Source of the DNA: Schistocerca nitens
Lineage: Eukaryota > Arthropoda > Insecta > Orthoptera > Acrididae
Assembly (NCBI RefSeq): GCF_023898315.1
Contig: NC_064615.1
Coordinates: 1,189,055,413 to 1,189,119,412, forward strand
Direction of reading: 5' to 3'
DNA length: 64,000 nt
Shown: in pieces, positions 46,385 through 57,535 of the stretch
Position numbering within the stretch: the first letter of the stretch is position 1
Layout of the letters: each line of letters opens with the position of its first letter
Translations under genes and position numbers: made by a program
Notes under the pieces: model-generated
Database searches by the model: none
Seen by the model: only the letters and a program-made list of their open reading frames with translations
Told to the model about the DNA's origin: nothing

Positions 46385-47689
46385 AATCAGGTAAGTAATG
46401 TCATAGTTTTATAAGTAATAAAAAAATTACTATGTGTATTTTTGAATGAAATTTGTATAGACTTAAGTAATTTTCTTGTTTTGTAAGCAAAGACAAACAT
46501 TTGACAAGAAGAAAGTGTAAAAACAGCTTCACGCGAAACGAAATGCGAACTGGAGCAGCGTACGACTCAGCCGTGCGCGATCTACAATGGATGCTTACGT
46601 CAGTACTACGAAAGAGACAGGCTATCTCGCGGCGCAACCGAATAGAAATGCCAAGCTGCACAAGTATCAAACTCAATTTCAAAGTAAATAATAACACGTA
46701 ACAACTATATTTACTATCAGGGAACTAAAGAGTATAATATTATATCAACATGCGAAATTGTGGCTATACTAAGGTATACATTGTAACCAGAATTAAAAGA
46801 AATCATTACAACGAAACATACAGGACGTGTTAGCTAACAAGAGATAAGATACCGTAGGAGATGTCAAAGTAACTTTCTTTGCAGGGTAAATGAATAAAAA
46901 AATAATAATAATGCAAGTGAATAAATATATAACCAAATAAGAATGAAATATGAAAAATGTCTGCGAACGAATGTGATGACCGAGTATATGAGTGGCCTAT
47001 GAGCTACAAAACACCATTAGTTTTTAATTTAGTTATAAGTTTTTTATATTGCAGCGACCAGTGCATCGACACAGCGCAGTAGAGATTTACAATGTGTGTT
47101 ATAGGTACCAAATGAAAAAACGAGCCGCACCTCAAAGAAATGATTTATTTATTAGTATGTATGTATGTGTATTTGGTCATCAAGGAAATGAATAAGAATA
47201 TACATCGTCGCAGTGCAACTACAAAACATTTACCCGTACCTACTGACAACAAAGTGCATATAAACACAGAGGATTGTGGCCTCAAATAATCCTAATCAAT
47301 TCATATCGCGTCACATGTGAATATAAACGACGGCATTTCAACGTAATTGTAAAGAGGTAAGCATGACGTAATGCAAAAACTTCTGCGTTATGAACACAAA
47401 GCTACACGTAAATAAACATAAGCAACTCTATGGTATATAGTACATGAGTAAATCGTTAATATGTTTCGTTCCCATGAAAAAGGAGTTCCCTGATAAGTGA
47501 TTTAAGACAGGACGAACAACATTTCCTTAGTAATCCATAAACCAGTACAATAGTAATTCCTTATCCCCCCCAATGCAGGGGGCGGTGCCAAAGCGTAGTT
47601 AAGACAGCAATGCGTAATGTAGAATCTTGATGTAAATGTTTTTCTCTATTTCTCCCTTGGAAAATATTAAACTCTCATAACTAATGTAT
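46385..47689. other. Unassigned AT-rich internal region of the LTR element
   Basis: About 1.3 kb, AT-rich, without a recognisable protease, reverse transcriptase or integrase. It may be what remains of the element's interior or the 5' part of the CR1-like insertion that follows. Confidence 0.35.
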
Positions 47690-48205
47690 GCATGACTGGA
47701 AAATAAAATGTGGATGCATTAAATGCAGGCCTATATTCAAGCAGTTAGGAATTATGATAGTCTTCAGCCAGTATGTGTTTTTATGTCTCAGCGTGAAAGA
47801 AAACCGAGGAGTCTTCAGCATTAGGCAACATATACGCAATCACAATACCCGCAATAAGAGGAGCATCGAAATACCCAGGTGTCGACTGACGGGAACGCAA
47901 CACAGCTTCCCAGTGGTTGCCCTAAAGGTGTTCGACTCATTGCCTAAAGAAGTGCAATCCCTGCCGCTAGGAACATTCAGAAGGAGTGTAGCACAGGACC
48001 TGAAAGAACGCCCATTGTACTCCATTGGTGAATTCTTTAATAGTGCGCAAAGTGAATGGACAAACAAATATTGATTTTATTAAGTATAAATGACTTAATT
48101 TTGTGAATTTTTTTAAAATGTATATATGTAATTAATCTTGATGCAGTCTGTCCAGTCATGGCTGGTAAACGACACAGATCTAGTAATAAAGTAATAATAA
48201 AGTAA
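47690..48205 (+). pseudogene. 3' end of a CR1-like non-LTR retrotransposon
   Basis: The plus strand reads IKCRPIFKQLGIMIVFSQYVF, then HNTRNKRSIEIPRCRLTGTQ, HSFPVVALKVFDSLPKEVQ and a stop at 48072. This is the conserved C-terminus that follows the reverse transcriptase of CR1/Daphne-type elements (C-PIFK-LGI-T--SQYVF, HNTR-K, F-LP-E). A 3' UTR follows and ends with repeated taataaagtaataataaag at about 48180-48205, a typical short-repeat tail. The copy is heavily 5'-truncated and probably non-functional; one open stretch of 128 codons begins at 47688. Confidence 0.78.
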
Positions 48206-48884
48206 TATACTAACACAATCCAATGAAATGTAAATAAGTTATTTATATTTTTGTACAAAGGATTTTTTTTAAGTTAACAAACGAACTATGCTAACTAGTA
48301 ACTAAAGACGGAATTTTGTAGTGTTTTAGTATTTGAGAATCTTCTACGTTTGATACAAATAATGGGTGGAATGCCAGCCTTAGATGTAAGCCATTGTAAT
48401 ATGCATTGTTATGTCAAAATGTTTATGTGAATTTTAAGTGTACATCAAGCCATATGTAATAGATGAAAAATAAAAAAGGAAAAAACCTCAAGGACTAAAA
48501 CGATTTTGATGACAAAGTGAACGATGAAATATATAGTGGTATCTAAACGCGTGTGCAATAGTGCAATGAATCAATTTTGGTCTGATATATTAATCAGCAA
48601 ACTACTATTGTGCAAGCATCACTTACCTTGACGTCGGGTGTTGATGTGCAGTATCACCCCACTGAAAATGTAGATACGACGAAGATTTCTTCCTGGGCCG
48701 TATCAAAGGTGAATTATCTGCCACAGCATCGGTTCTTGAAGAATAAAGACACATGCGCCGCACTCACTACGGGAAACCACGCCTCAGCAAATTATTCGAC
48801 GGATAGTAGGGCACTCAGTGTGAAAATGACTCTAAAAGCGCGAGTGGAAGCGCGAACGACCGTACACAATATTACGTGGAGCAA
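48206..48884. other. Unassigned region
   Basis: About 680 bp without recognised sequence. It may continue the LTR element's interior. Confidence 0.3.
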
Positions 48885-49088
48885 TAAGGCTAGGCGCAAA
48901 TTGAGACGCGTATAGCGCGTGCGGCGCGACGCAGCGCAGCGCGCGTTTTTGTAACATCACAAGTTCAAATGGGGCCGCGCAAATTGCGACGCGACGGGTC
49001 ACAGGTTCAAATGGGGCCTCGCAAATTGCGACGCGACGCGACTGGGACGCGAAACGCGCCTGCGCCAGGTCGCGCGGCGTTGTGGTTG
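48885..49088 (+). repeat. CpG-rich segment with gcgcaaattg repeats
   Basis: ggctaggcgcaaattgagac at about 48891, ggggccgcgcaaattgcgac near 48970 and ggggcctcgcaaattgcgac near 49013 form a small direct-repeat series. The last two are preceded by the same caggttcaaat-type lead. The first is matched in reverse complement at 56539-56575. They may be the terminal parts of a DNA element. Confidence 0.5.
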
Positions 49089-49673
49089 AGGCTGCGGCCA
49101 CACGAGCGTTTTTTTCACGCGCGTTTCTGCCGGCGTTCACGCCGACATTATAGACCACTGCGTGTTGAATGGGGCTGGCCACACGAGGCGTTTTCGCACG
49201 CCGCGGGCCCGCAAACTTCGGCGTTGCCGCTGAGAGAACGCTCTCGGGTGCATTCGTTCTGCGTGTTTTTCACGCTGGGCGCTGGCCACACGGGCGGGAG
49301 ACACTCTGCGGCAGAGTCCGGAACCTCAGCCCTTTCCGCCGACGCTTACCGACAATTACCGAACTGAAATCGTAGCGATGCCAACATATGCAACAATGTG
49401 TGGAGCGGTATTATTTCAATAGGTATTTCATAATAAAGAACATATGCAGTCTAACAGTGCGTGGTGCGATATTATAAAAAGTAGGTATTTCATAATGAAG
49501 TAGCCACACATGTCTTAATTTTGGTTTTATAACATGTCAAATGCATGATAAATGTACGTGGTTTGAAAGCCAAAGTACGAGATTTTAGTTGTTTATGTAC
49601 GAGGAAAAAAGTAAAGCCGGCGTGAACGCCGGCAGATACGCGCGTAAAAAAAACGCTCGCGTGGCCGTAGCCT
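49089..49673. mobile_element. MITE-like element with about 57-bp terminal inverted repeats
   Basis: The left end aggctgcggccacacgagcg and onward to gccggcgttcacgccg (49089-49145) is mirrored at 49617-49673 with few changes (aggctacggccacgcgagcg when reversed). The interior contains two more gctggccacacg sequences (49172 and 49277), so related termini may be nested. It has no coding capacity. No target duplication was identified, so the superfamily is open. Confidence 0.72.
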
Positions 49674-50976
49674 AGGCACAGTTTCTCGCGCCGCGCGGGC
49701 CTCGCTACCACCTTGGGAAATTTGAGGCGGGGAGCGGAAAAGCAGCCCGGCCATATGCTCACATCGGAACGACGCATATGAGCAGTGGTAGTATTGCCCA
49801 AACGATAATTTTTTGCCTTACTGTGTACTAAATTTTATTGCCTTTGGGTAGTGTTTCGTTATTGCCATTTAAACGCTCTAGCTTTCTTCGTTAGTACATT
49901 ACACTTTTCTGTTATTAATATCTGTATAGTTTTGTTTTGTTTTTCTTCTGTCAAGAAAAATGCATACTTCAGTAACTGATGATCCATTGGCCGCTGGAAT
50001 TGCATCATATGCCTCCACGATGTTTTCAGATCGAAAGAACTGACAGAGGGTAGTGAATAAGGAAGCAAGGAATATTATAAAATCATGTGATTAAGAATCA
50101 AGGCAGGAAAGTAAAACAAGGTTATCTTCTCGCTGCCTAGTACGCTGACATATCTGTACGACCTGTTACAAAAATTTAGATAGGGATCTCTTTGTGCTCC
50201 TGGTAAAAAAGAATCCAAGATCTGAAGTACAGAAGTCTCACTGTGATACTCTGATATGGATGTAATAATGTAATACGACACACTGTACTACATGCATGTG
50301 AACTTAATATTTCCACTGCAAGCATGAAACAGTCGAAAAGCAGTCACAAATAACAATGTTTTAATTCGTTCGCTGTGATGAGAAAAAGCATTTCAATTGT
50401 TGCATGCACATTATCAGCATTAATAAACTAATTATACAACACGCTACACAAATGAAGAAAATGGTCGGTATTATTACGAAAGTAGGAATATCCTAAAAGA
50501 GTGTTATGATTAGATATATTTAATTTGTTGAAATGTACTGCTGACAAAGACAGATCTACTTTCATGACAATGTTTTTCGAACTCCAACTCACAAGGCACA
50601 CATGGCTAGCTCGAGCATTCCTGTCGCGCGCTTATCCTCCGCTGCTGACACAGAGCAATTGTTTATTTTTCTCAATAACAACTATTCACACATTGTCAGT
50701 TTGGGAAGGCGTAGGTGTGAGTAACCAGTATCTGGTATGTGAACTTCACATTTCCACTGCAAGCATGAAACAGTCGAAAACCAGTCACAAATAACAATGT
50801 TTTAATTCCGCCTGAAGGAACGCTCGTCATTATTTTAATACTGCTCAGATCAAGAGAAGGAATAAAATAATTTGGTAAGTTTCCGTTCCAGTCGCTCAGT
50901 GTTAAAAATACGATGGGTTACGGGGATTCCACCAAAATTCCAACAGAATTGGCAATCTATTTTTGTGCGAGTTCTT
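49674..50976. other. Unassigned region with a 72-bp direct repeat
   Basis: A block starting atgtgaactt, with ttccactgcaagcatgaaac and aataacaatgttttaattc, occurs at 50296-50367 and again at 50737-50808, 441 bp apart and nearly identical. No coding content was seen. The pair could be the termini of a small TRIM-like element or a local duplication. Confidence 0.55.
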
Positions 50977-51212
50977 ATAATAATGGCGTATGACGAGGGC
51001 CTCCCATCGGGTAGACCGCTCGCCTGGTGCAAGTCTTTCGATTTGACGCCACTTCGGCGACTTGCGCGTCGATGTGGATGAAACGATGATGATTAGGACA
51101 ACACAACACCCAGTCCCTGAGCGGAGAAAATTTCCGACCCAACCAGGAATCGAACCCGGGCCCTTAGGATTGACAGTCTGTCGCGCTGACCACTCAGCTA
51201 CCGGGGGCGGAC
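50977..51212 (-). mobile_element. tRNA-headed SINE (family 4)
   Basis: On the minus strand the head reads gtagctgagtggtcagcgcg with B box gggttcgattcc (51150 region). The body contains gtgttgtcctaatcatcatc and cgcgcaagtcgccgaagtgg. Flanked by the duplication TGCGAGTTCTT (50966-50976 and 51213-51223). Confidence 0.93.
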
Positions 51213-51386
51213 TGCGAGTTCTTCACCGTTTGTCATTCGAAGAAACATCACCGTTTTTGAGTAACGGCCACATTTCTCTTGGTGACTGGTTTAATTGTAC
51301 TTCCTTTGTGACAGTGTAATTTTCAAACTCATCTCAGAGCAGCTATTGAGACAGAATTCCGAAACGGAGTGCCTCATTAAACAAGT

Positions 51387-51630
51387 GAAATGAAATGAAA
51401 TGATCGAATGGCATTGTTGGGCGGCAGGCCCCATGCGGGGAAGTTCGGCCGCCGTATTGCAAGTCCTTTTTAGTTGACGCCACTTCGGCGACTTGCGAGT
51501 CAATGATGATGAAGAACACACAACACCCAGTCATCACGAGCCAGAGGAAATCCCTGACCCCGCCGGGAATGGAACCCGGGACTCCGTGCGCGGGAAGCGA
51601 GAACGCTAGCGCAAGACCACGAGCTGCGGA
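51387..51630 (-). mobile_element. Mosaic SINE: family-2 head with family-4 body
   Basis: The minus-strand head (gcagctcgtggtcttgcgct, gggttccattcccggcgggg, gatgactgggtgttgtgtg) is that of the family-2 SINEs at 21355 and 28962. The body (gactcgcaagtcgccgaagt and following) is that of the family-4 SINE at 50977. The tail ends in a tttcatttcatttcact-type repeat. A 12-bp duplication with one mismatch flanks it (cattaaacaagt 51375-51386, cattaagcaagt 51631-51642). Confidence 0.92.
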
Positions 51631-51825
51631 CATTAAGCAAGTAATTGGCAATCAAAGAGCTCACTAGCTTACGAAAAACCTCATAGTGTCGGTTTGCACT
51701 AACATAAAAGAAGAAATTTCATGTTTATTTTCATACTAGGAAGCTCTTGTTTCGCTAGCTGTCGATAACTCTTAAAAAATTACAGTCACTGGAGTGAAAT
51801 AAATAAAAAGGGAAGTGGAAGTTGC

Positions 51826-51861
51826 GGCTGGTCGCGGCGGAGGTTCGAGTCCTCCCTCGGG

Positions 51862-51895
<34 letters not shown>

Positions 51896-51990
51896 TCCTT
51901 AGGATAATTTAGGTTAAGTAGTGTGTAAGCTTAGGGACTGATGACCTTAGCAGTGAAGCCCCATAAGATTTCACACACATTTGAACGTTT
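51826..51990 (+). mobile_element. tRNA-headed SINE (family 3)
   Basis: Plus-strand copy with a partial head (ctggtcgcggcggaggttcgagtcctccc), a (GT)n run at 51864-51891, the body tttgtccttaggataattta and the end cacacacatttgaac. It is the plus-strand counterpart of the copy at 20919-21081. Only a short, doubtful gaagtg duplication was seen. Confidence 0.85.
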
Positions 51991-52333
51991 TGAAGTGTAA
52001 GTGCCGATATATCGCCATGGATAAGAAAGCTCTGTGTGTTTAAGAATTGGCAAAACACTCTCCTCCTTGTGTGCTATCATTCGCCAAACTTTCGTTCCGA
52101 TGCCTCGAGTGGTTTAGGAGATATGAGAGATGTCGCGCGTATTCATTCTCGCAGGCGTGTGATCGGAAGTGAGCGCGCTACATGGGATCTATTTTCTTGA
52201 GATCGGAGGCAGATAGAGACCTCCTGCCAAGTCTAAACAAAAATTCAGCATGTTAGCTAAATTTCATACGCAGCAACATACGGTGTAATACGCAACAAAC
52301 GCAAAATAGTTGTCGTTGTTGTTGTTGTGGTCT

Positions 52334-54213
52334 TCAGTCCAGAGACTGGTTTGATGCAGCTCTCCATGCTACTCTATCCTGTGCAAGCTTCTTAATCTCC
52401 CAGTACCTACTGCAACCTACATCCTTCTGAATCTGCTTAGTGTATTCATCTCTTGGTCTCCCTCTACGATTTTTATCCTCCACGCTGCCCTCCAATACTA
52501 AATTGGTGATCCCTTGATGCCTCAGAACATGTCCTACCAACCGATCCCTTCTTCTGGTCAAGTTGTGCCACAAACTTCTCTTCTCCCCAATCCTATTCAA
52601 TACTTCCTCATTAGTTATGTGATCTACCCATCTAATCTTCAGCATTCTTCTGTAGCACCACATTTCGAAAGCTTCTATTCTCTTCTTGTCCAAACTATTT
52701 ATCGTCCATGTTTCACTTCCATACATGGCTACACTCCATACAAATACTTTCAGAAACGACTTCCTGACACTTAAATCTATACTCGATGTTAACAAATTTC
52801 TCTTCTTCAGAAACGCTTTCCTTGCCATTGCCAGTCTACATTTTATATCCTCTCTACTTCGACCATCATCATTTATTTTGCTCCCCAAATAGCAAAACTC
52901 CTTTACTACTTTAAGTGTCTCATTTCCTAATCTAATTCCCTCAGCATCACCCGACTTAATTCGACTACATTCCATTATCCACGTTTTGCTTTTGTTGATG
53001 TTCATCTTATATCCTCCTTTCAAGACACTGTCCATTCCATTCAACTGCTCTTCCAAGTCCTTTGCTGTCTCTGACAGAATTACAATGTCATCGGCGAACC
53101 TCAAAGTTTTTATTTCTTCTCCATGGATTTTAATACCTACTCCGAATTTTTCTTTTGTTTCCTTTACTGCTTGCTCAATATACAGATTGAATAACATCGG
53201 GGGAGAGGCTACAACCCAGTATTACTCCCTTCCCAACCACTGCTTCCCTTTCATGTCCCTCGACTCTTATAACTGCCATCTGGTTTCTGTACAAATTGTA
53301 AATAGCCTTTCGCTCCGTGTATTTTACCCCTGCCACCTTTAGAATTTGAAAGAGAGTATTCCAGTCAACAATTGTCAAAAGCTTTCTCTAAGTCTACAAA
53401 TGCTAGAAACGTAGGTTTGCCTTTCCTTAATCTTTCTTCTAAGATAAGTCGTAAGGTCAGTATTGCCTCACGTGTTCCAGTATTTCTACGGAATCCAAAC
53501 TGATCTTCCCCGAGGTCGGCTTCTACTAGTTTTTCTATTCTTCTGTAAAGAATTCGTGTTTGTATTTTGCAGCTGTGGCTTATTAAACTGATTGTTCGGT
53601 AATTTTCACATCTCTCAACACCTGCTTTCTTTGGGATTGGAATTATTATATTCTTCTTGAAGTCTGAGGGTATTTCGCCTGTTTCATACATCTTGCTCAC
53701 CAGATGGTAGAGTTTTGTGAGGACTGGCTCTCCCAAGGCCGTCGGTAGTTCAAATGGAATGTTGTCTACTCCGGGGGCCTTGTTTCGACTCAGGTCTTTC
53801 AGTGCTCTGTCAAACTCTTCACGTAGTATCGTATCTCCCATTTCATCTTCATCTACATCCTCTTCCATTTCCATAATGTTGTCCTCAAGTACATCGCCCT
53901 TGTATAGACCCTCTATATACTCCTTCCACCTTTCTGCTTTCCCTTCTTTGCTTAGAACTGGGTTTCCATCTGAGCTCTTGATGTTCATACAAGTGGTTCT
54001 CTTATCTCCGAAGGTCTCTTTAATTTTCCTGTAGGCAGTATCTATCTTACCCCTAGTGAGATAAGCCTCTACATCCTTACATTTGTCCTCCAGCCATTCC
54101 TGCTTAGCCATTTTCCACTTCCTGTCGATCTCATTTCTGAGACGTTTGTATTCCTTTTTGCCTGCTTCATTAATTGCATTTTTATATTTTCTCCTTTCAT
54201 CAATTAAATTCAA
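52334..54213 (-). pseudogene. RTE reverse transcriptase, two frameshifts
   Basis: 282 codons (53365-54213) carry the linker LIDERRKYKNAINEAGKKE and RT blocks RNKAPGVDNIPFEL, IPIPKKAGVERCENYRTISL, EDQFGFRRNTGTREAI and FLAFVDLEKAFD. A shift at 53365-53378 leads into VDWNTLFQILKVAGVKY and EAVVGKGVILGCSLSP. A second shift near 53190 leads into 287 codons with TLRFADDIVILSE (FADD at residues 34-37), the thumb-like MARKAFLKKRNLL, YGSETWTIN and the C-terminal RRGRPRDEYTKQIQKD to a stop at 52334. Reverse transcriptase copies element RNA at the nick. All core motifs remain, but the frames are broken. Confidence 0.95.
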
Positions 54214-54260
54214 TATTTCTTCTGTTACCCAAGGATTTCTACTAGCCCTCGTCTTTTTAC

Positions 54261-55289
54261 CTACTTGATCCTCTTTACTACTTCATCCCTCAAAGCTACC
54301 CATTCCTCTTCTACTGTATTTCTTTCCCCCATTCCTGTCAATTGTTCCCTTATGCTCTCCCTGAAAGTCTCTACAACCTCTGGTTCTTTCAGTTTTTCCA
54401 GGTCCCATCTCCTTAAATTCCCACCTTTTTGCAGTTTCTTCAGTTTTAATGTACAGGTCATAAGCAATAGATTGTGGTCAGAGTCCACATCTGCCCCTGG
54501 AAATGTCTTACAATTTAAAACCTGGTTCCTAAATCTCTGTCTTACCATTATATAATCTATCTGATACCTTTTAGTATCTCCAGGGTTCTTCCATGTATAC
54601 AACCTTCTTTCATGATTCTTAAACCAAGTGTTAGCTACGATTAAGTTGTGCTCTGTGCGAAATTCTACTAGGCGGCTTCCTCTTTCATTTCTTAGCCCCA
54701 ATCCATATTCACCTACTACGTTTCCTTCTCTTCCTTTTCCTACACTCGAATTCCAGTCACCCATGACTATTAAATTTTCATCTCCCTTCACTATCTGAAT
54801 AATTTCTTTTATTTCATCATACATTTCTTCAATTTCTTCATCTGCATAGCTAGTTGGCATATAAACTTGTACTACTGTAGTAGCCGTGGGCTTGGTGTCC
54901 ATCTTGGCTGCAATAATGCGTTCACCTTGCTGTCTGTAGTAGCTTACCCGCATTCCTATTTTCCTATTCACTATTAAACCTACTCCTGCATTACCCCTAT
55001 TTGATTTTGTGTTTATAACCCTGTAGTCACCTGACCAGAAGTCTTGTCCCTCCTGCCACCGAACTTCACTAATTCCCACTATATCTAACTTTAACCTATC
55101 CATTTCCCTTTTTAAATTTTCTAACCTACCTGCCCGATTAAGGGATCTGTCATAACACGATCCGATCCGTAGAGCGCCAGTTTTCTTTCTCCTGATAACG
55201 ACATCCTCTTGAGTAGTCCCCGCCCGGAGATCCGAATGGGGGACTATTTTACCTCCGGAATATTTTACCCAAGAGGACGCCATCATCAT
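54261..55289 (-). pseudogene. RTE APE-type endonuclease plus linker, 342 codons
   Basis: Starts MMMASSWVKY. Catalytic blocks: SEVRW (Glu 75), MGDWNSS (Asp 178, Asn 180), YQIDYIMV (Asp 245) and DSDHNLLL (Asp 271, His 272). The N-terminal asparagine block, WNVRSL in the copy at 36398, reads CYDRSL here, so one active-site residue is changed. A frameshift at the end (VVKRIK in place of VVKAAEDQVG) separates it from the reverse transcriptase, which would follow in one polyprotein. The protein would nick target DNA for priming. Confidence 0.92.
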
Positions 55290-55592
55290 TTAATCATACA
55301 GTAAAGCTGCATGCCCTCGGGAAAAATTACGGCCGTAGTTTCCCCTTGCTTTCAGCCGTTCGCAGTACCAGCACAGCAAGGCCGTTTTGGTTAGTGTTAC
55401 AATGCCAGATCAGTCAATCATCCAGACTGTTGCCCTTGCAACTACTGAAAAGGCTGCTGCCCCTCTTCAGGAACCACACGTTTGTCTGGCCTCTCAACAG
55501 ATACCCCTCCGTTGTGGTTGCACCTACGGTACGGCTATCTGTATCGCTGAGGCACGCAAGCCTCGCCACCAACGGCAAGGTCCATGGTTCAT

Positions 55593-55614
55593 GGGGGGGG
55601 GGGGGGGGGGGGGG
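55593..55614 (+). repeat. G22 homopolymer at the RTE 5' end
   Basis: A run of 22 G on the plus strand sits exactly between the RTE 5' start and the target duplication. Read in the sense of the element, the RNA would begin with about 22 C. The copy at 36398 has only four C here. Confidence 0.9.
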
Positions 55615-55625
55615 CGCAAAATAGT

Positions 55626-56882
55626 AGCGACCCCTAATTTTAGTTGCAAACTTTTTGAGTTTTGCGTAGTGTCTTACTGAAATGTGTACATCACAATAAG
55701 AATGGTCATTAGCGAGGTGATGGGCACTTCTCCACGAAGCTGACACATAACGCTACAAATAAGGCAAAAATCATATATTTTCAGTGAATAGTTTCTGTAA
55801 AATCGTTTGAGAAAGATAACAGGTTGCACGTGCTTCGGTTCTGCCAGCGCAGCAGGGTGCGATTTGTGCTTTTACCAGTGGGGGGGGATGTCTTAGGGGG
55901 TTAGTAGAATTATATGTGTTACTGGCTTGGACCGTGGCGTTACGCATGGTTAAACAGCTATTTACAAATGGATGTTAATGCCGAAACTCACTATTGATGC
56001 GTATGCACTATCAGAGAAGCCATCCCTTGTTATATCTTTAAATTACATTATAGGTAAAGCTTATTTACAAAATCGTCTACATACGGGTACAGTTATACGA
56101 GGGGAATTCAAAAAGTAGAGGCACATTTGTGAAAAGTTATACTTATTCTGATGATAGAAAACTGAAACATATTAATAGTATTAATAGTAAAACTTTCAGT
56201 GAAAAGTGTACTTATTCTGATGATAGAAAACTGAAACATATTAATAGTATGACTTTCAGTGTTCGGCTCCACAAATTTAAATTATATGTAAAGTTTTACT
56301 CCAGTGCGTGGGAAATAAACATCCCAGGTTGGGCTGCATAAACTAAAACCAGAGGAGGGGATGGTCTGATGCAGAAGGGGGGGGGGGGAAATCCCCCTCA
56401 TCCCCCCCTCCCCTGCAAATCGCACACTGTAGCGCAGAGCGTCGCCAGACGGCGCGTGCGAAGTATGGTGTACGCGTCACAATATGCGCTGCACCCGCGC
56501 GACTCGTGCGTGTCGCGCTGTAGTGTCGTGTCACGTCACACGTGCTATACGCGTCTCAATTTGCGCCTAGCCTTTAACGGCTGTTCCACAGCCAACAAAT
56601 ATATTTTGTGCGCATGCGCAGAGACTGACAATGTTGCCAAAAAGACAAGTAGCTAGTCTTGCAGCGCTCTCATGTAAATACTTTATGAATTATCATTCCG
56701 TATGTAAATTACGCATTTCCTTTAAGATAATGTGTAAGCAAGACAAGCTGACATATCCAACCCAAAAATACAAAGAGAAATACGCCGACAAATAAACGTC
56801 ATTGTACTCCCTCCAGCACAAACTTAAATAAGATATACAAATGTATACAAGACACTGTGCGCCTCAATTATATGTCACCCCA
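55626..56882. other. Unassigned region upstream of the 3' LTR
   Basis: About 1.25 kb. It holds a 69-bp duplication (56129-56260), G and C runs at 56378-56415, and a CpG-rich stretch (56410-56570) whose end mirrors 48891. An acgaggggaattcaaaaagta sequence at 56097 resembles a mariner terminus, but no partner was found. No coding sequence. Confidence 0.4.
56129..56262 (+). repeat. 69-bp tandem duplication
   Basis: acttattctgatgatagaaa and the following ctgaaacatattaatagta occur at 56141 and 56210, a step of 69 bp, with a small ttaatagta repeat extra in the first unit. Confidence 0.88.
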
Positions 56883-56897
56883 CAGTGTGGGGGCAAT
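56883..56897 (+). other. Candidate polypurine tract
   Basis: agtgtgggggcaat lies immediately before the TG of the 3' LTR, where plus-strand priming is expected. The tract is imperfect (several T and C), so this is positional evidence mainly. Confidence 0.45.
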
Positions 56898-57535
56898 TGT
56901 ATACGTACATAAGGAGAAACCCCAACAAGCTACGACAAAAGCTAAAAAGCAATGACGATAAACGCTAGAGCGACCTCTCTATGCGTCGGAAAAGATGTAT
57001 TTTGCTACGCCGGAAGGCGAATAACAAATGATAGAAACTTCGTTCATTTTTTTTTGTAAAGTATTACACGGATTCTGTCTTTAGTTCTCATAGGGAGAGG
57101 ACGTATTTTTTGTGAGAAGTGTGTAGCGTACATTGTGTTGTCTGAATAATAATTTGTATAGAAGTATGAAAGTTCTTTTTAATGCAAAACCACCAAAGTT
57201 TTCTTTTCTTCCGCGCATTATGCTAACGTCATGTCACTGTAGCTGCCTGCATCTGAAGAGGAAGTCCGATAAAAATCAATATTGGATTCACGGTCAAAAA
57301 CGACAAGTACTTATGGTGGAAGAAGCAGCATATAACTAAATTCCCTAAGTCTCGAAGTAGTAAAAAAAGCAAAATCGACGTAAGTTCACGCTACTACTAA
57401 CTTACAATTTACATCTGTAAATTAAGACTGAAAGACAATTAATTCACTTCAAAATTTATAAAAATCGAATTTGATGGTATTGTGGTTGATTCGATTAATA
57501 ATAATAATAATATTTATTATGTATATATTTGCACA
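56898..57535 (+). repeat. 3' LTR
   Basis: TGTATACG start at 56898 and CA end at 57534-57535, 638 bp. It matches the 5' LTR closely to gatggtattgtggt. It then has a 46-bp AT-rich insert containing (AAT)n and ttgc before the shared ACA end. Next comes ATAC, the duplicated target, and the resumed RTE sequence. Confidence 0.85.

Larger units (their letters stand above)
52311..55614 (-). mobile_element. RTE retrotransposon, full length
   Basis: A 3.3-kb minus-strand copy with a CAA-type tail at its 3' end (52311-52330) and the RTE 5' start at 55590. It is flanked by the perfect 11-bp duplication CGCAAAATAGT (52300-52310 and 55615-55625). Open frames are long (342, 282 and 287 codons) and separated by single frameshifts, so it is the youngest RTE copy here. 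It lies within the LTR retrotransposon's interior. Confidence 0.97.
42915..57535 (+). mobile_element. LTR retrotransposon with nested insertions
   Basis: Two related LTRs (42915-43516 and 56898-57535) bracket 13.4 kb. Both begin TGTATA and end ACA (TG...CA). A primer-binding site follows the first and a purine-rich tract precedes the second. The whole is flanked by ATAC (42911-42914 and 57536-57539), a 4-bp duplication of the RTE host. A gag remnant is recognised but no pol. Later insertions inside: four SINEs, a CR1-like tail, a MITE-like element and a full RTE copy. The 4-bp duplication and gag suggest a Ty3/gypsy-type element, not proven. Confidence 0.82.

Noticed and set aside
56097..56125. 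Mariner-like terminus acgaggggaattcaaaaagta
   Set aside because: No inverted partner, TA pair or transposase was found nearby; kept only as a note.
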